Source: Secundilactobacillus silagei JCM 19001 (GTDB lineage Bacteria; Bacillota; Bacilli; Lactobacillales; Lactobacillaceae). Taken from it: 64,000 nucleotides of DNA. Every line of letters begins with the position of its first letter. Within the stretch, counting starts at the first letter, position 1. The stretch lies in assembly GCF_002217945.1 (NCBI RefSeq), contig NZ_BCMG01000003.1, positions 186,001 through 250,000 on the forward strand. The letters are read 5' to 3'. Positions 24,123-32,410 of the stretch are shown piece after piece. Position numbers and translations under genes: made by a program. The notes below the pieces were generated by a model. That model ran no database searches, had not been told where the DNA came from, and saw only the letters and a list, made by a program, of their open reading frames with translations.

Positions 24123-25379
24123 CTACTGCGTCACTTCGGGGACCGTCATTGATCCAGCTGGCAGTACAATGACACTTGCGTCGTCACCCTTCTCTGCCAC
24201 AGCGGCAGCGTAGGCTTTTTCAAGGTCGTGGAATGGCTTAAAATGCACGTTTCTCATTTCTTCGTCAGTGAGATCAGTTACCGCCCAAGTCTGTGCCCAG
24301 GTATCAATTTGCGCCATTTTAGCGGCTTTATGATACCCCAGCTTCCAACTCGCATGAATCTTGTCCAGCACCGCTTGGGGATCCTTTTCTGAACTTAACA
24401 GATCATAAAACGGCTTAGGCCCAATTCCCGTCCGACATTTCGCAACTAAAATTAAAATACCGTCCTTATTCAAAGCTAATTTACCGTTATCAAGCGCCTT
24501 TTGTGACTGATAAAGATCAACATCCATGGGATACGGTGCCACCGAAATGACAATGTCCGCCTTATGCGGAATCTGCACACCGTAGACTTCTTTGGCTTTA
24601 TCAATACCAGCGTAAAATGATTTCGACAGATCACCCGTCGTAACGGCATAAATTTCATGGCTGCTATCCAGCACCATTTCAATGGCAAAGATATGGATGT
24701 CTTTTAACACGTGCATCGCGTCCATCATATCTTCGTGGACTGGATTTCCCTTCAATGCTAACGCCTTAGCTGAGTCCTGCAAGGCTAAATAATGGTTCTG
24801 AGAAATGGTGTCATATGACGCCACCCCAGGCAGAAACGATTTACGACCACCCGTATAGCCGGCAAAGTAATGGGGTTCAATTGAACTGATTGGCACCACT
24901 TTATCAGCATCCGCCACAATTTTATTGATGTACATTTCAGTCCCGTTGGAGGATTTACCAAGGAACTTCATGGCATCTTTTCGGCAATCATGGCAGTGAA
25001 TCCGGTGCTTCTTTTTCAGATCTTGATAAATCGCTTTCCCAAAAATAAAGTTATACTCTTCTTCAGTGGGTGCCCGGTGGACCCCTGTGGCAATAATAAA
25101 GTAAATATTTTTGTCCTTAATCTTCGGATAAATATGACTCAAAATCTTAGCTGTTGGTGTTGGCCGCGTCCCGTCATTGACAATAAAAACAACGCGCTCA
25201 TCAGTATCCATAAATTGCTCAAATGCCTCTGAGTCAAAGGGATTAGCTAAAGCTTCATCAATCGCCAAATCCTGGTTAACTTTCTCAACCTTGTTGGGAT
25301 TAAAAACACCCGTTAACTGTGAATCTTGAACATCGATATTAAATTTTCCATCTTTCCCGTATGGTACGCTGACTTTCAA
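24123..25379 (-). CDS. larA: LarA-family nickel-pincer hydroxy-acid racemase (lactate, malate or similar)
   Basis: 418 residues from a TTG start behind AGAGGGG. Core residues match L. plantarum LarA: D69 and R72 in [10 protein letters not shown]101 in [10 protein letters not shown]170 in [15 protein letters not shown], the cofactor lysine K180, H196 in ISQNH, and the DLYQSQK segment. Residues around the pocket differ: L. plantarum has SSDHTRP where this protein has VNDGTRP. The family includes racemases for malate, phenyllactate, hydroxyglutarate and sugar acids as well as lactate. The flanking dicarboxylate transporter, fumarase and fumarate reductase, and the absence of the LarD channel and nickel transporter genes, make malate a serious candidate. 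Lactate racemase remains the default label. Confidence 0.88.
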   Translation of the reverse strand: MKVSVPYGKDGKFNIDVQDSQLTGVFNPNKVEKVNQDLAIDEALANPFDSEAFEQFMDTDERVVFIVNDGTRPTPTAKILSHIYPKIKDKNIYFIIATGVHRAPTEEEYNFIFGKAIYQDLKKKHRIHCHDCRKDAMKFLGKSSNGTEMYINKIVADADKVVPISSIEPHYFAGYTGGRKSFLPGVASYDTISQNHYLALQDSAKALALKGNPVHEDMMDAMHVLKDIHIFAIEMVLDSSHEIYAVTTGDLSKSFYAGIDKAKEVYGVQIPHKADIVISVAPYPMDVDLYQSQKALDNGKLALNKDGILILVAKCRTGIGPKPFYDLLSSEKDPQAVLDKIHASWKLGYHKAAKMAQIDTWAQTWAVTDLTDEEMRNVHFKPFHDLEKAYAAAVAEKGDDASVIVLPAGSMTVPEVTQ

Positions 25380-25399
25380 AAAATCACCCCTCTATGTTT

Positions 25400-25428
25400 A
25401 GTATACTTCTAGTGAATCACTTGTTCTT
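25400..25428 (-). promoter_or_regulatory. Candidate lar operon promoter
   Basis: The minus strand has TATACT (25405-25400) as -10 and no good -35. The spacer holds the perfect palindrome AGTGAATCACT (25411-25421), partly similar to the GTGA...TCAC element of the transporter and fumC promoters. Confidence 0.45.
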
Positions 25429-25477
25429 GCTGGTTTAAAGCGAAATAACGCTACCATATTTCAAATCATATTTGGAT

Positions 25478-25523
25478 AAACTAATAGACCTCTCGGAATT
25501 ATTTCCGCGAAGTCTATTAGTTG
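25478..25523 (-). terminator. Terminator of the fumC-frd unit
   Basis: AAACTAATAGAC / GTCTATTAGTT stem with an inner CGG/CCG. Confidence 0.75.
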
Positions 25524-25546
25524 ATTTATTAGTCCCTTAGTCCGGG

Positions 25547-26944
25547 CTATTTTTGGTTAATGTAGTTGAAAACTTGTTCCCCGGCTTGACGACCGAAGAT
25601 CACCGTTTCAGCGATCGAGTTACCGCCGATTCGGTTGTTTCCATGCAGACCACCAACAATTTCACCGGCAGCATAGAGCCCCTTGATGGCTTTACCATCA
25701 TCGTTAAGCACTTCTGTCTTGTGATTGATGGCAATCCCGCCCATCGTATAGTGAACGGCTGGTGCAATATGAATGGCGAAGAATGGTGCCGTCGAAATAT
25801 CGCGTTCCATCCCAGTCGTCCGGTTAAACGCTGCATCGTTTTGATCAGCAACCGCAGTATTCCAGTCAGCGACAGCCTTCTTCAAAGCTGCAGCATCAAA
25901 GCCTAATTGGCCAGCTAGATCGTCCAAAGACTTACCAGTATGAACTAACCCGATTGAGTCATAGAATTCCACCGCTTTAGCACGGTCACGAATCCCCTGA
26001 TCAAAAATCAGATAAGCGCCATTTTCCTTTAAACCATCAATGGCAGCCGTCACGTTCTTACGGGTATCCAATTCGTTGACGAACCGGTCGCCATGCTTAT
26101 TAACTAAGATGGCACCTTCGCCACGAACGGCTTCACCAATGAGGTAAGCGTGTGGAGTATCCTGTTGAACAGTTGGGTGAACTTGAACTTGGTCCATGTC
26201 AACCAGCTTAGCACCTAACGCCTCTGCCAGCTTGATACCGTCACCGGTAGCACCTGGTTGGTTAGTGGTGTTCATCCCCTTTAGGTCAGGACGATATTTC
26301 GTCAGCATCTCCTGGTTGGCACCGAAACCACCGGCAGCTAAAACAACGGCATCCGCTGTCAGCGGACCGCTTTGCTTACCAGTTGTGGCACGCACACCAG
26401 TTACCTTACCCGCGTCATCAGTGGTTAATTCAGTGACCTTTAATCCTGCAAATAACGGAATCCGTGCTTTTTGCACTTGCTTGAGCAGTTCAGTCACCAG
26501 GAAACCGCCAATTGCGGCCAAGGAATGAGGCCGGTGGGTCCGCATCTTGCTCATCCCACCAGTAATCGTGAGTTCATCCAAGATAATGTTGTGATCAGCT
26601 AACCAGTCGATGGCTAAAGCAGCGTGTTCACTGAAATACTTCAATAATTCAGTATTGTTTTTGCCGCCGCCACCCTTTAAGGTTTCGTCGTAGAATTCCT
26701 GGTAACTATCAACCACGTGGTGCTGTAATTGAACGTTAGTTTCCGCAGCATTCATCCCTGATGAAGCCCGGTTAGTGTTACCACCGAGTTTATCCATTTT
26801 TTCGAGAATAACGGGCTTTAAACCTAACTCGTGTGCCTGAATGGCAGCCGTCATACCAGCTGCACCTGAACCAATCACAATCACGTCGTAGTGCTTGCGC
26901 AGCCGCGTGAGTGGGGTTGGTTGAAAATGAAATTTTTCAGCCAT
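25547..26944 (-). CDS. Soluble fumarate reductase flavoprotein (FrdA/flavocytochrome c-like)
   Basis: 465 residues, one FAD-binding domain plus capping domain. DVIVIGSGAAGMTAAIQA is the dinucleotide motif. RTHRPHSLAAIGG, HPTV, AVRGEGAILVNKHGDRFVNEL (the segment with the proton-donating Arg in this family) and GGLHGNNRIGGNSIAE are fumarate-reductase/flavocytochrome c signatures. There is no haem motif, no FMN-binding domain and no signal peptide, so it is cytosolic and single-domain. It should reduce fumarate to succinate and reoxidise reduced cofactors; the electron donor is unknown. It lies 38 bases after fumC and is co-transcribed. The ATG follows TAGGAG. Urocanate reductase is a less likely alternative. 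Confidence 0.88.
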   Translation of the reverse strand: MAEKFHFQPTPLTRLRKHYDVIVIGSGAAGMTAAIQAHELGLKPVILEKMDKLGGNTNRASSGMNAAETNVQLQHHVVDSYQEFYDETLKGGGGKNNTELLKYFSEHAALAIDWLADHNIILDELTITGGMSKMRTHRPHSLAAIGGFLVTELLKQVQKARIPLFAGLKVTELTTDDAGKVTGVRATTGKQSGPLTADAVVLAAGGFGANQEMLTKYRPDLKGMNTTNQPGATGDGIKLAEALGAKLVDMDQVQVHPTVQQDTPHAYLIGEAVRGEGAILVNKHGDRFVNELDTRKNVTAAIDGLKENGAYLIFDQGIRDRAKAVEFYDSIGLVHTGKSLDDLAGQLGFDAAALKKAVADWNTAVADQNDAAFNRTTGMERDISTAPFFAIHIAPAVHYTMGGIAINHKTEVLNDDGKAIKGLYAAGEIVGGLHGNNRIGGNSIAETVIFGRQAGEQVFNYINQK

Positions 26945-26982
26945 TATTTTGCTCCTATTCTTAGTCTAACAGTGATTTTAAT

Positions 26983-28368
26983 TTACTTTTGGTCGATGTT
27001 GGTCATGTTGATTGGGATAACCCAAGCATCGTATTGTTCTTCGGTCAGTAAGCCAGACTTCAAAGCGGCTTCCTTCAAATTAGTGCCTTCAGCTAAGGCT
27101 TCTTGTGCAATCGTGGCACTTTCGTGGTAGCCAATGTGTGGTGATAAGGCAGTCACCGTCATCAATGAGCGATCAACTAATTCTTCCATCCGGTCTGAGT
27201 TAACGCTCAAGCCATGGATCATCTTGTCAGCAAAACCGCGCATGGTCCCTTCCAATAATTCTGCTGATTCAAGGAAGGCTGAAATTAAGACTGGCTTGTA
27301 AACGTTCATTTCGAAGTTACCTTGGCTAGATGCCATATCAACGACGACATCGTTACCCATAACCCGAACGGCAGCCATGGTGATGGCTTCGGCTTGAGTT
27401 GGGTTGACCTTACCAGGCATGATCGATGAACCAGGTTCGTTTGCTGGAATGTTTAATTCGCCATAACCGGCACGAGGACCTGAAGCTAAGAAACGCACAT
27501 CGTTAGCAATCTTCATCAGATCAGCAGCTAAGGTCTTAATTGCACCGTGAACCACGTTTAAACCTGAATGGTGAGCTAAACCGTAGAATTTGTTGGTATC
27601 AGCTGTAAAGTGGAGACCGTAAAGTTCACCCATCTTGTCAGCAATGATGCCAGCAAAACCAGGAGCGGCGTTCAAACCAGTACCAACGGCAGTACCGCCC
27701 ATTGCGAGTTCACTCAAAGTCTTGCCTAAGGTCTTCAGGTAATCCAAATCGTGTTCCAAGGCACTGGCCCAGCCAGAAACTTCTTGGCCAAAGGTTAATG
27801 GGGTAGCATCTTGCAAGTGGGTCCGGCCGATTTTAACCGTCTTCCAGTACTTTTCTTGCTTAACTTTTAATTCGTCGATCAAGTGTTGAGTTGAGTCTTC
27901 CAAACGGCTAACAGCTTTAGCAGCCGTAATGTTCATTGCGGTTGGGAAGATATCGTTAGAACTTTGGCCCTTGTTAACATCATCGTTAGGTAAGATCTCA
28001 ATGTCAGCGTTAAGCTTACCAGCTTGGTGAGCCACGACTTCGTTGACGTTCATGTTGGTTTGAGTCCCTGAACCAGTTTGGTAGACAACCAATGGGAAGT
28101 CCTTACGTAAGTCCTCATCATCAAGTGCCAATAAAGTATCAATGGCTTCAACGATCAAATCAGCTTTAGCACCGTCAATGTTCTTTAATTCTTTGTTGGC
28201 AATAGCTGCGGCTTTCTTGATCTGTAATAAGGCCTTGATAATTTCCAGTGGCATCTTTTCGCCAGTTGGGAAGTTGTTACGACTTCTTTCGGTTTGAGCG
28301 CCCCAAAGTGCGGTAGCGGGAATCTTAACTTCACCAATCGTATCTGATTCAATTCTGTAGTCTGACAT
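26983..28368 (-). CDS. fumC: Fumarate hydratase class II
   Basis: 461 residues, the normal length. It interconverts L-malate and fumarate without an iron-sulfur cluster. The superfamily signature GSSIMPGKVNPTQAEA is intact; TGSGTQTNMNVNEV and GRTHLQDATPLTFGQE form the other active-site segments. The ATG follows GGAGG. It heads a two-gene operon with the fumarate reductase. The upstream 250 bases share three blocks with the dicarboxylate transporter promoter, showing joint control, and contain cre-like sites for carbon catabolite repression. Confidence 0.97.
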   Translation of the reverse strand: MSDYRIESDTIGEVKIPATALWGAQTERSRNNFPTGEKMPLEIIKALLQIKKAAAIANKELKNIDGAKADLIVEAIDTLLALDDEDLRKDFPLVVYQTGSGTQTNMNVNEVVAHQAGKLNADIEILPNDDVNKGQSSNDIFPTAMNITAAKAVSRLEDSTQHLIDELKVKQEKYWKTVKIGRTHLQDATPLTFGQEVSGWASALEHDLDYLKTLGKTLSELAMGGTAVGTGLNAAPGFAGIIADKMGELYGLHFTADTNKFYGLAHHSGLNVVHGAIKTLAADLMKIANDVRFLASGPRAGYGELNIPANEPGSSIMPGKVNPTQAEAITMAAVRVMGNDVVVDMASSQGNFEMNVYKPVLISAFLESAELLEGTMRGFADKMIHGLSVNSDRMEELVDRSLMTVTALSPHIGYHESATIAQEALAEGTNLKEAALKSGLLTEEQYDAWVIPINMTNIDQK

Positions 28369-28424
28369 TTTTGTGACCTCCGTTGTATTTGTGACTGCTA
28401 TATAAGTAACAATAAATGCACCAT

Positions 28425-28626
28425 CGTGATATTATTCACTAACATACATAGGATAATAATAAACCATATTATAGTCAAACATTCGTAAGCCTATTATATT
28501 TGCTTATAATATTGCTATATCGGTATTTATAGGCCATTTTCACTTGAGTTTCTATTTTATATGCTTAAAATGAATTTTTTTAATTTCGTTTACATTTTCA
28601 CACACATTTTTTGTAATCGCTTTTAT
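28425..28626 (-). promoter_or_regulatory. Conserved promoter region of fumC
   Basis: Block A (28425-28460), block B (28474-28507) and block C (about 28572-28620) match the DASS promoter in order and nearly in spacing. The minus strand has TTGACT-N17-TATCCT between A and B. A cre-like site TTGTAATCGCTTTTAT (28611-28626) matches 15 of 16 positions. Confidence 0.7.
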
Positions 28627-28732
28627 AAATGATTTCCTATTTTATCGCTTATTTAATCGCATTCATGTTATTATGTCCCGTTTTATAGTAGAATTGACTT
28701 TTAAATTAGGTTCATTTTGAGGAGGGAATCCT

Positions 28733-29548
28733 TTGCTGCGTATTAAACACTTATTATTTGGGAGTATGGCTTTATTGATTGGCCTTTTCTTAACCGCTTG
28801 CGGCAATCAAAAGGTTCAGACCCAGCCAGTCACTAAATTGGCGTTGATCAAATCAGGCCAAACTGCCCGACCGCGTATTTGGTATCATTTTTCTCAAGCG
28901 CAAGCTCAGGTCACTGCCAACTCCGCTGTTAACGGGATCTTTGTCCTTCAAAAAGGGAAAGCGACTACTTATATGCTGCCAACTGGTAAGCATCAGGTCC
29001 CTTTAAAACAATTGACCAAAATGTCGACTGCTAACCAGATCAAATGGGCGAAAAATAAGGACCGGGAAGCTTTTCGCACTGGCGTTACTGCTCAGCAAAC
29101 TCAAGCTGCCAATAATATTGCGGGTATTAAATCTGACTTAAAACGGCTACGAAAAAACAATGGCGAACCGTCACAAATCAAGGCGTTACAGCAGTATTTG
29201 AAAATTAATCAAGCAATCCACGATAATCCTAGCAACTACGCAGCACCAGTTGCCTACCCGCTAACCGCTACCAGCCAGGCACAAGGTGAACAGTTTGGGT
29301 TAAAACTCTACCCCGTAAAGACCGTTCAGTATGGTGATGCTAACGTCATTATGGCCAGTGAGCTATCACTGAGTAATTACAATTTTAATCACCGCATCCA
29401 GCCTTACAAAATTAACGGCCACTATTACGGTGGTTACCGTTCCGATATTAATGCCCATTACTACCTCATTATGACCCGGGTGACGAAGCAAACGCGCATC
29501 ATTTATGACCAGCAAAAAGCGGCTGCCATTTCTGGCACGACTAAATAG
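28733..29548 (+). CDS. Putative lipoprotein of unknown function
   Basis: 271 residues from a TTG start; GAGGAGGGAA upstream fixes it. The N-terminus has a basic start, a hydrophobic core and the lipobox LTAC (Cys about 23), so it should be lipid-anchored outside the cell. The mature part has no recognised domain; it includes a Gln/Asn-rich central helix (about 115-165) and a Tyr-rich C-terminal region (INGHYYGGYRSDINAHYYLIM). It resembles the many uncharacterised lipoproteins of lactobacilli. It is a single gene facing a membrane protein across a terminator. Confidence 0.75.
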   Translation: MLRIKHLLFGSMALLIGLFLTACGNQKVQTQPVTKLALIKSGQTARPRIWYHFSQAQAQVTANSAVNGIFVLQKGKATTYMLPTGKHQVPLKQLTKMSTANQIKWAKNKDREAFRTGVTAQQTQAANNIAGIKSDLKRLRKNNGEPSQIKALQQYLKINQAIHDNPSNYAAPVAYPLTATSQAQGEQFGLKLYPVKTVQYGDANVIMASELSLSNYNFNHRIQPYKINGHYYGGYRSDINAHYYLIMTRVTKQTRIIYDQQKAAAISGTTK

Positions 29549-29556
29549 CTGTACTC

Positions 29557-29601
29557 AAAAAGCGCAATGACCAGTTACGACAACTGATCATTGCGCCTTT
29601 T
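29557..29601. terminator. Bidirectional terminator
   Basis: AAAAGCGCAATGA / TCATTGCGCCTTTT with a second stem CAGTT/AACTG inside. Confidence 0.8.
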
Positions 29602-29612
29602 ATATGGATTTA

Positions 29613-30212
29613 CTATTGCTTACTCTCATTCATAACGGTGGCCTGCCCGTTTTTAATAGACAGGATCACTGGACCGTTTTTAGACCGTTTCACTTGCAGG
29701 GTATAACTGCCCTTCAATGACTGATCGATTGACTGCGACATTTTCACGTAGTTAGCTGACATCGTCTTAATTGACTTAGCATTGGTTTTAGGATACTTCC
29801 ACATCGTCGTGACCGATTGGATGTATTTCGCATTAGTGGGTGTTACCGTATAGGTCTTGGTGTCCTGATCAAAGCTCACATCACCGACATTTTTACCATA
29901 CGATTTCTGTAATTGCTGCAAAATATTCTGTTCATTTTGATGCTGCTGCCTGATCGACTCAGACTCTGAACTCTTTTGAGCAAAATAGAGATTGGAATTG
30001 ACGTTATTTTTAGTTGAGGTCGATTGCGTCTGCTTAGGTCTGACCCAGCCCTTTTCATAAACGTAGCCAAAGCTAAATAATAACCCAAGCACACTGATAA
30101 TCGTGAGTATCTTGGTTGTGCCTACTAACCCGTTATAATGAGCTGCATACCACCATGACAGTCCGCCCATAACAGTCATGAGGCTAAAGATAAATACCAG
30201 AATGATTCCCAT
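29613..30212 (-). CDS. Membrane-anchored protein of unknown function
   Basis: 199 residues. There are two hydrophobic helices (about 3-22 and 34-52), then a basic KGWVRPK junction and an extracellular or cytosolic part rich in Ser, Asn and Gln (60-105), ending in a compact segment with repeated beta-strand patterns (TKTYTVTPTNAKY; SYTLQVKRSKNGPVILSIKNGQATVM). It is not recognised. A convergent neighbour is the lipoprotein gene; both are single genes. Confidence 0.7.
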   Translation of the reverse strand: MGIILVFIFSLMTVMGGLSWWYAAHYNGLVGTTKILTIISVLGLLFSFGYVYEKGWVRPKQTQSTSTKNNVNSNLYFAQKSSESESIRQQHQNEQNILQQLQKSYGKNVGDVSFDQDTKTYTVTPTNAKYIQSVTTMWKYPKTNAKSIKTMSANYVKMSQSIDQSLKGSYTLQVKRSKNGPVILSIKNGQATVMNESKQ

Positions 30213-30368
30213 GTCGTATCCCCCTAGAAAATCAAAATTTTATTGTTTTAGATTTCGTTGATTTACCTATCTATTATAATTCTTTTCCAGTGGGTAAGGC
30301 TAAGGATAAGCAAAAGAGAATTAATTTTAGTCGTCTGTAGCTGTCATAGATTAAGCTGATTTCACTTT

Positions 30369-30413
30369 AAAGAGCCGATAAATTCCCTTAATTAGGAAAT
30401 CTACCGGCTCTTT
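30369..30413 (-). terminator. Terminator of the acetyltransferase gene
   Basis: AAAGAGCCG / CCGGCTCTTT with an inner ATTCC.TTA / TAGGAA pairing. Confidence 0.75.
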
Positions 30414-30450
30414 ACTAAATCAACTCACACCTGTCACAGGCGTTGATCAC

Positions 30451-30885
30451 TTACACACGCCACTTCATTTTAAGTTCAACTGCATTCGTATCCGGATCCA
30501 CTACCCGGTCACTTTCAGCAAAGTCATGTTTCCGGTAAAAACGGACGGCTTTTTCGTTTTTTTCATAAACGGCTAGACTAATTTGCTGATAGTCTGATTT
30601 TAAGGCAAATAACAGCAAACTGCCGATACCAGTGTTACGATAACCTGGTTTAACAAACAATCCCGCCAAATAATGCATCTGCATCCCAGCAAAGCCAATG
30701 ATCTGACCCTCTTGCTGAACCACGTAAATGGTAGCCTGAGATAACTGCTGCGCAACTTCTTTGGCCTGATTTTGCCAGTATTTAGCAGCAATAAACGGGT
30801 GCGCGTCTAAGTTACCGGCGAGCCAAATGCTCATTAGCGCCTTCTGATCAGCTGCAGTCAAGTTCTCCAGTTTTTCAACTTTCAC
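30451..30885 (-). CDS. GNAT-family N-acetyltransferase
   Basis: 144 residues. The acetyl-CoA-binding motif A is LAGLFVKPGYRNTGIGSLLLFALK, with the R/Q-x2-G-x-G/A loop read as RNTGIG. Motif B is ISLAVYEKNEKAVRFYRKHDF. The length suits small GNAT enzymes of the YjaB type, a group that acetylates small molecules or protein ends. The substrate cannot be predicted. The gene has its own terminator. Confidence 0.88.
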   Translation of the reverse strand: MKVEKLENLTAADQKALMSIWLAGNLDAHPFIAAKYWQNQAKEVAQQLSQATIYVVQQEGQIIGFAGMQMHYLAGLFVKPGYRNTGIGSLLLFALKSDYQQISLAVYEKNEKAVRFYRKHDFAESDRVVDPDTNAVELKMKWRV

Positions 30886-31130
30886 TTTTTGACCCTCTCT
30901 TCTCTTTTACTCTTTAACCTAACTTTTAAGGTACGCCGCTCAGCGCTAAATGGCAAGTTTTCATAACTTGAATAAGTAATGCCACCTTTCGACCATTTAA
31001 CCTTATATTAATGTTGCACTCATCTATTTTTAATGTTATAGTAACTTCAATCCATTCAATGGAGGTGACTTACACTTAGTTTCAAATTGTCGTACATAGC
31101 TATCTTTAATATGAAACGGAGGGTATGCGG

Positions 31131-31151
31131 ATGAAAGAAACGACTACATAA
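31131..31151 (+). CDS. Six-residue leader ORF
   Basis: ATG behind CGGAGGGT at good spacing encodes MKETTT. Its TAA overlaps the ATG of the next tiny ORF (TAATG). Confidence 0.35.
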   Translation: MKETTT

Positions 31152-31210
31152 TGCTTGATTACCCTTATGAACCACAATCGTTTTTTGCTCATTTTTTACT
31201 CATCAAGTAA
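31151..31210 (+). CDS. 19-residue leader ORF coupled to the previous one
   Basis: MLDYPYEPQSFFAHFLLIK, overlapping the previous stop. It covers one strand of the potential pseudoknot, so ribosome position could decide the folding of the leader. Translation is unproven. Confidence 0.4.
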   Translation: MLDYPYEPQSFFAHFLLIK

Positions 31211-31388
31211 TCGACTCTTCATAAGGATCATCAAAACGACTCGATAAACGACCCACTTGCGACTCATATAGTTTCACAATCTAGACGTTTCACGATAGAA
31301 GACCGACCGCGTTGACTGCATATATCAGCCAGCGCGGTTTTGTGTTATCTTAAATCTATAAGAACTTTATGGAAGGCGTGACCCCTAG

Positions 31389-32333
31389 ATGATTCAAAAA
31401 CAATATTATGGCTTAGGAACAGTTATCACCCTCTCGGTAAGTGAACCGGCAACGGCTGCTGATCTCGATGCAGGTAACCGTCTGATCAAACACTACGAAG
31501 ACATTTTGACGGTCAACCGACCCGTCTCTGAAGTCATGTCCGTTAACCACGCGGCGGGACAGCAACCCGTTCAGGTCTCTAAAATTACCTATCAGCTAAT
31601 TAAACGCGCGGTGGCCGTCAGCAAGTGGCAACTGGGCTTTAATACCGCTATTGGCCCATTAGTTAAGTTATGGAAAATTGGCTTTGACGGCGCTAATTTA
31701 CCAGCCGATACCGAGATTAAAAACCGGCTCCAATTAATTGACCCCAACGATATTCACTTGGATGATGATCAGCAAACGGTCTTTCTCACCAAACCCGGTA
31801 TGGAAATTGATCTGGGAGCTATCGCTAAGGGCTACATTGCCGATGCCATCAAGGACCTGTGGATTTCCATGGGCGTCGAAAGCGGCATTATTGACCTAGG
31901 TGGTAATATCTTACTGGTTGGTGACAGCGCGCGCCCCAATGGTTTATGGCGCATCGGTGTCCAAAACCCGCTCAAACAGCGTCACACTGCGTTAGGCATT
32001 CTCACCACCCCCGCCAAATCGATCGTGACTTCGGGCATCTATGAACGCTACCTTGTCATTAATGGTCATAACTACCATCATATGTTTGATTCCAAGACCG
32101 GTTACCCCATTCAAAATGACTTGGAAAGTGTCACCATTGTGAGTGACGTTTCCATCGACGGTGATATCTGGACGACCGAAGCCTTTTATCAGGATATCGA
32201 TAAGGGGATTCCGTTGATTGAAAAACAGCCGGGATTAGACGCGATTTTTGTTACTCGTGACTTTAAAGTCGCCATGACGTCTGGTTTAAAGGATCGTTTT
32301 GAATTGACAGATAATCATTACCACCTCATTTAA
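31389..32333 (+). CDS. apbE: ApbE, FAD:protein FMN transferase
   Basis: 314 residues. It attaches FMN to Thr/Ser of flavoproteins such as extracellular or cytosolic FMN-binding reductases. GTVITLSVSEP opens the domain; FNTAIGPLVKLWKIG, MEIDLGAIAKGYIAD and GIIDLGGNILLVG are the flavin-binding motifs; DAIFVTRD near the C-terminus is typical. There is no lipobox, so this copy is cytosolic. A candidate client is a fumarate reductase with an FMN_bind domain, but the reductase in this window lacks one. The long upstream leader implies regulation. Confidence 0.93.
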   Translation: MIQKQYYGLGTVITLSVSEPATAADLDAGNRLIKHYEDILTVNRPVSEVMSVNHAAGQQPVQVSKITYQLIKRAVAVSKWQLGFNTAIGPLVKLWKIGFDGANLPADTEIKNRLQLIDPNDIHLDDDQQTVFLTKPGMEIDLGAIAKGYIADAIKDLWISMGVESGIIDLGGNILLVGDSARPNGLWRIGVQNPLKQRHTALGILTTPAKSIVTSGIYERYLVINGHNYHHMFDSKTGYPIQNDLESVTIVSDVSIDGDIWTTEAFYQDIDKGIPLIEKQPGLDAIFVTRDFKVAMTSGLKDRFELTDNHYHLI

Positions 32334-32350
32334 ACAACCTTGCGTAAAAC

Positions 32351-32397
32351 AAAGACAGCCAGTTTCCCTTAAAACTTAGGAAATCTGGCTGTCTTTT
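32351..32397. terminator. Bidirectional terminator
   Basis: AAAGACAGCCAG.TTTCC / GGAAA.CTGGCTGTCTTTT. Confidence 0.85.
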
Positions 32398-32410
32398 CAT
32401 ATTCTCAAAT

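Larger units (their letters stand above)
31014..31344 (+). promoter_or_regulatory. Long regulated leader of apbE with promoter, tiny ORFs and terminator
   Basis: A strong promoter, TTGCAC (31014-31019) N17 TATAGT (31037-31042), starts a leader of about 340 bases. It ends in a terminator (31306-31344: ACCGCG/CGCGGT extended to 13 pairs, then TTTT) only 45 bases before the apbE start. There is no room for another promoter, so apbE expression seems to need read-through. The segments CTTGAT, CCTTATGAA, ATCAAG, TTCATAAGG occur in pseudoknot order (31154-31227). It matches no riboswitch family I know; FMN riboswitch consensus is absent. Confidence 0.6.

Noticed and set aside
31268-31296. Possible parS half sites (GTTTCAC repeated)
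   Set aside because: The two copies are direct, not inverted, and lack the GTGAAAC arm.
31014-31344. FMN riboswitch upstream of apbE
   Set aside because: None of the RFN consensus blocks occur, unlike at 46629-46778.
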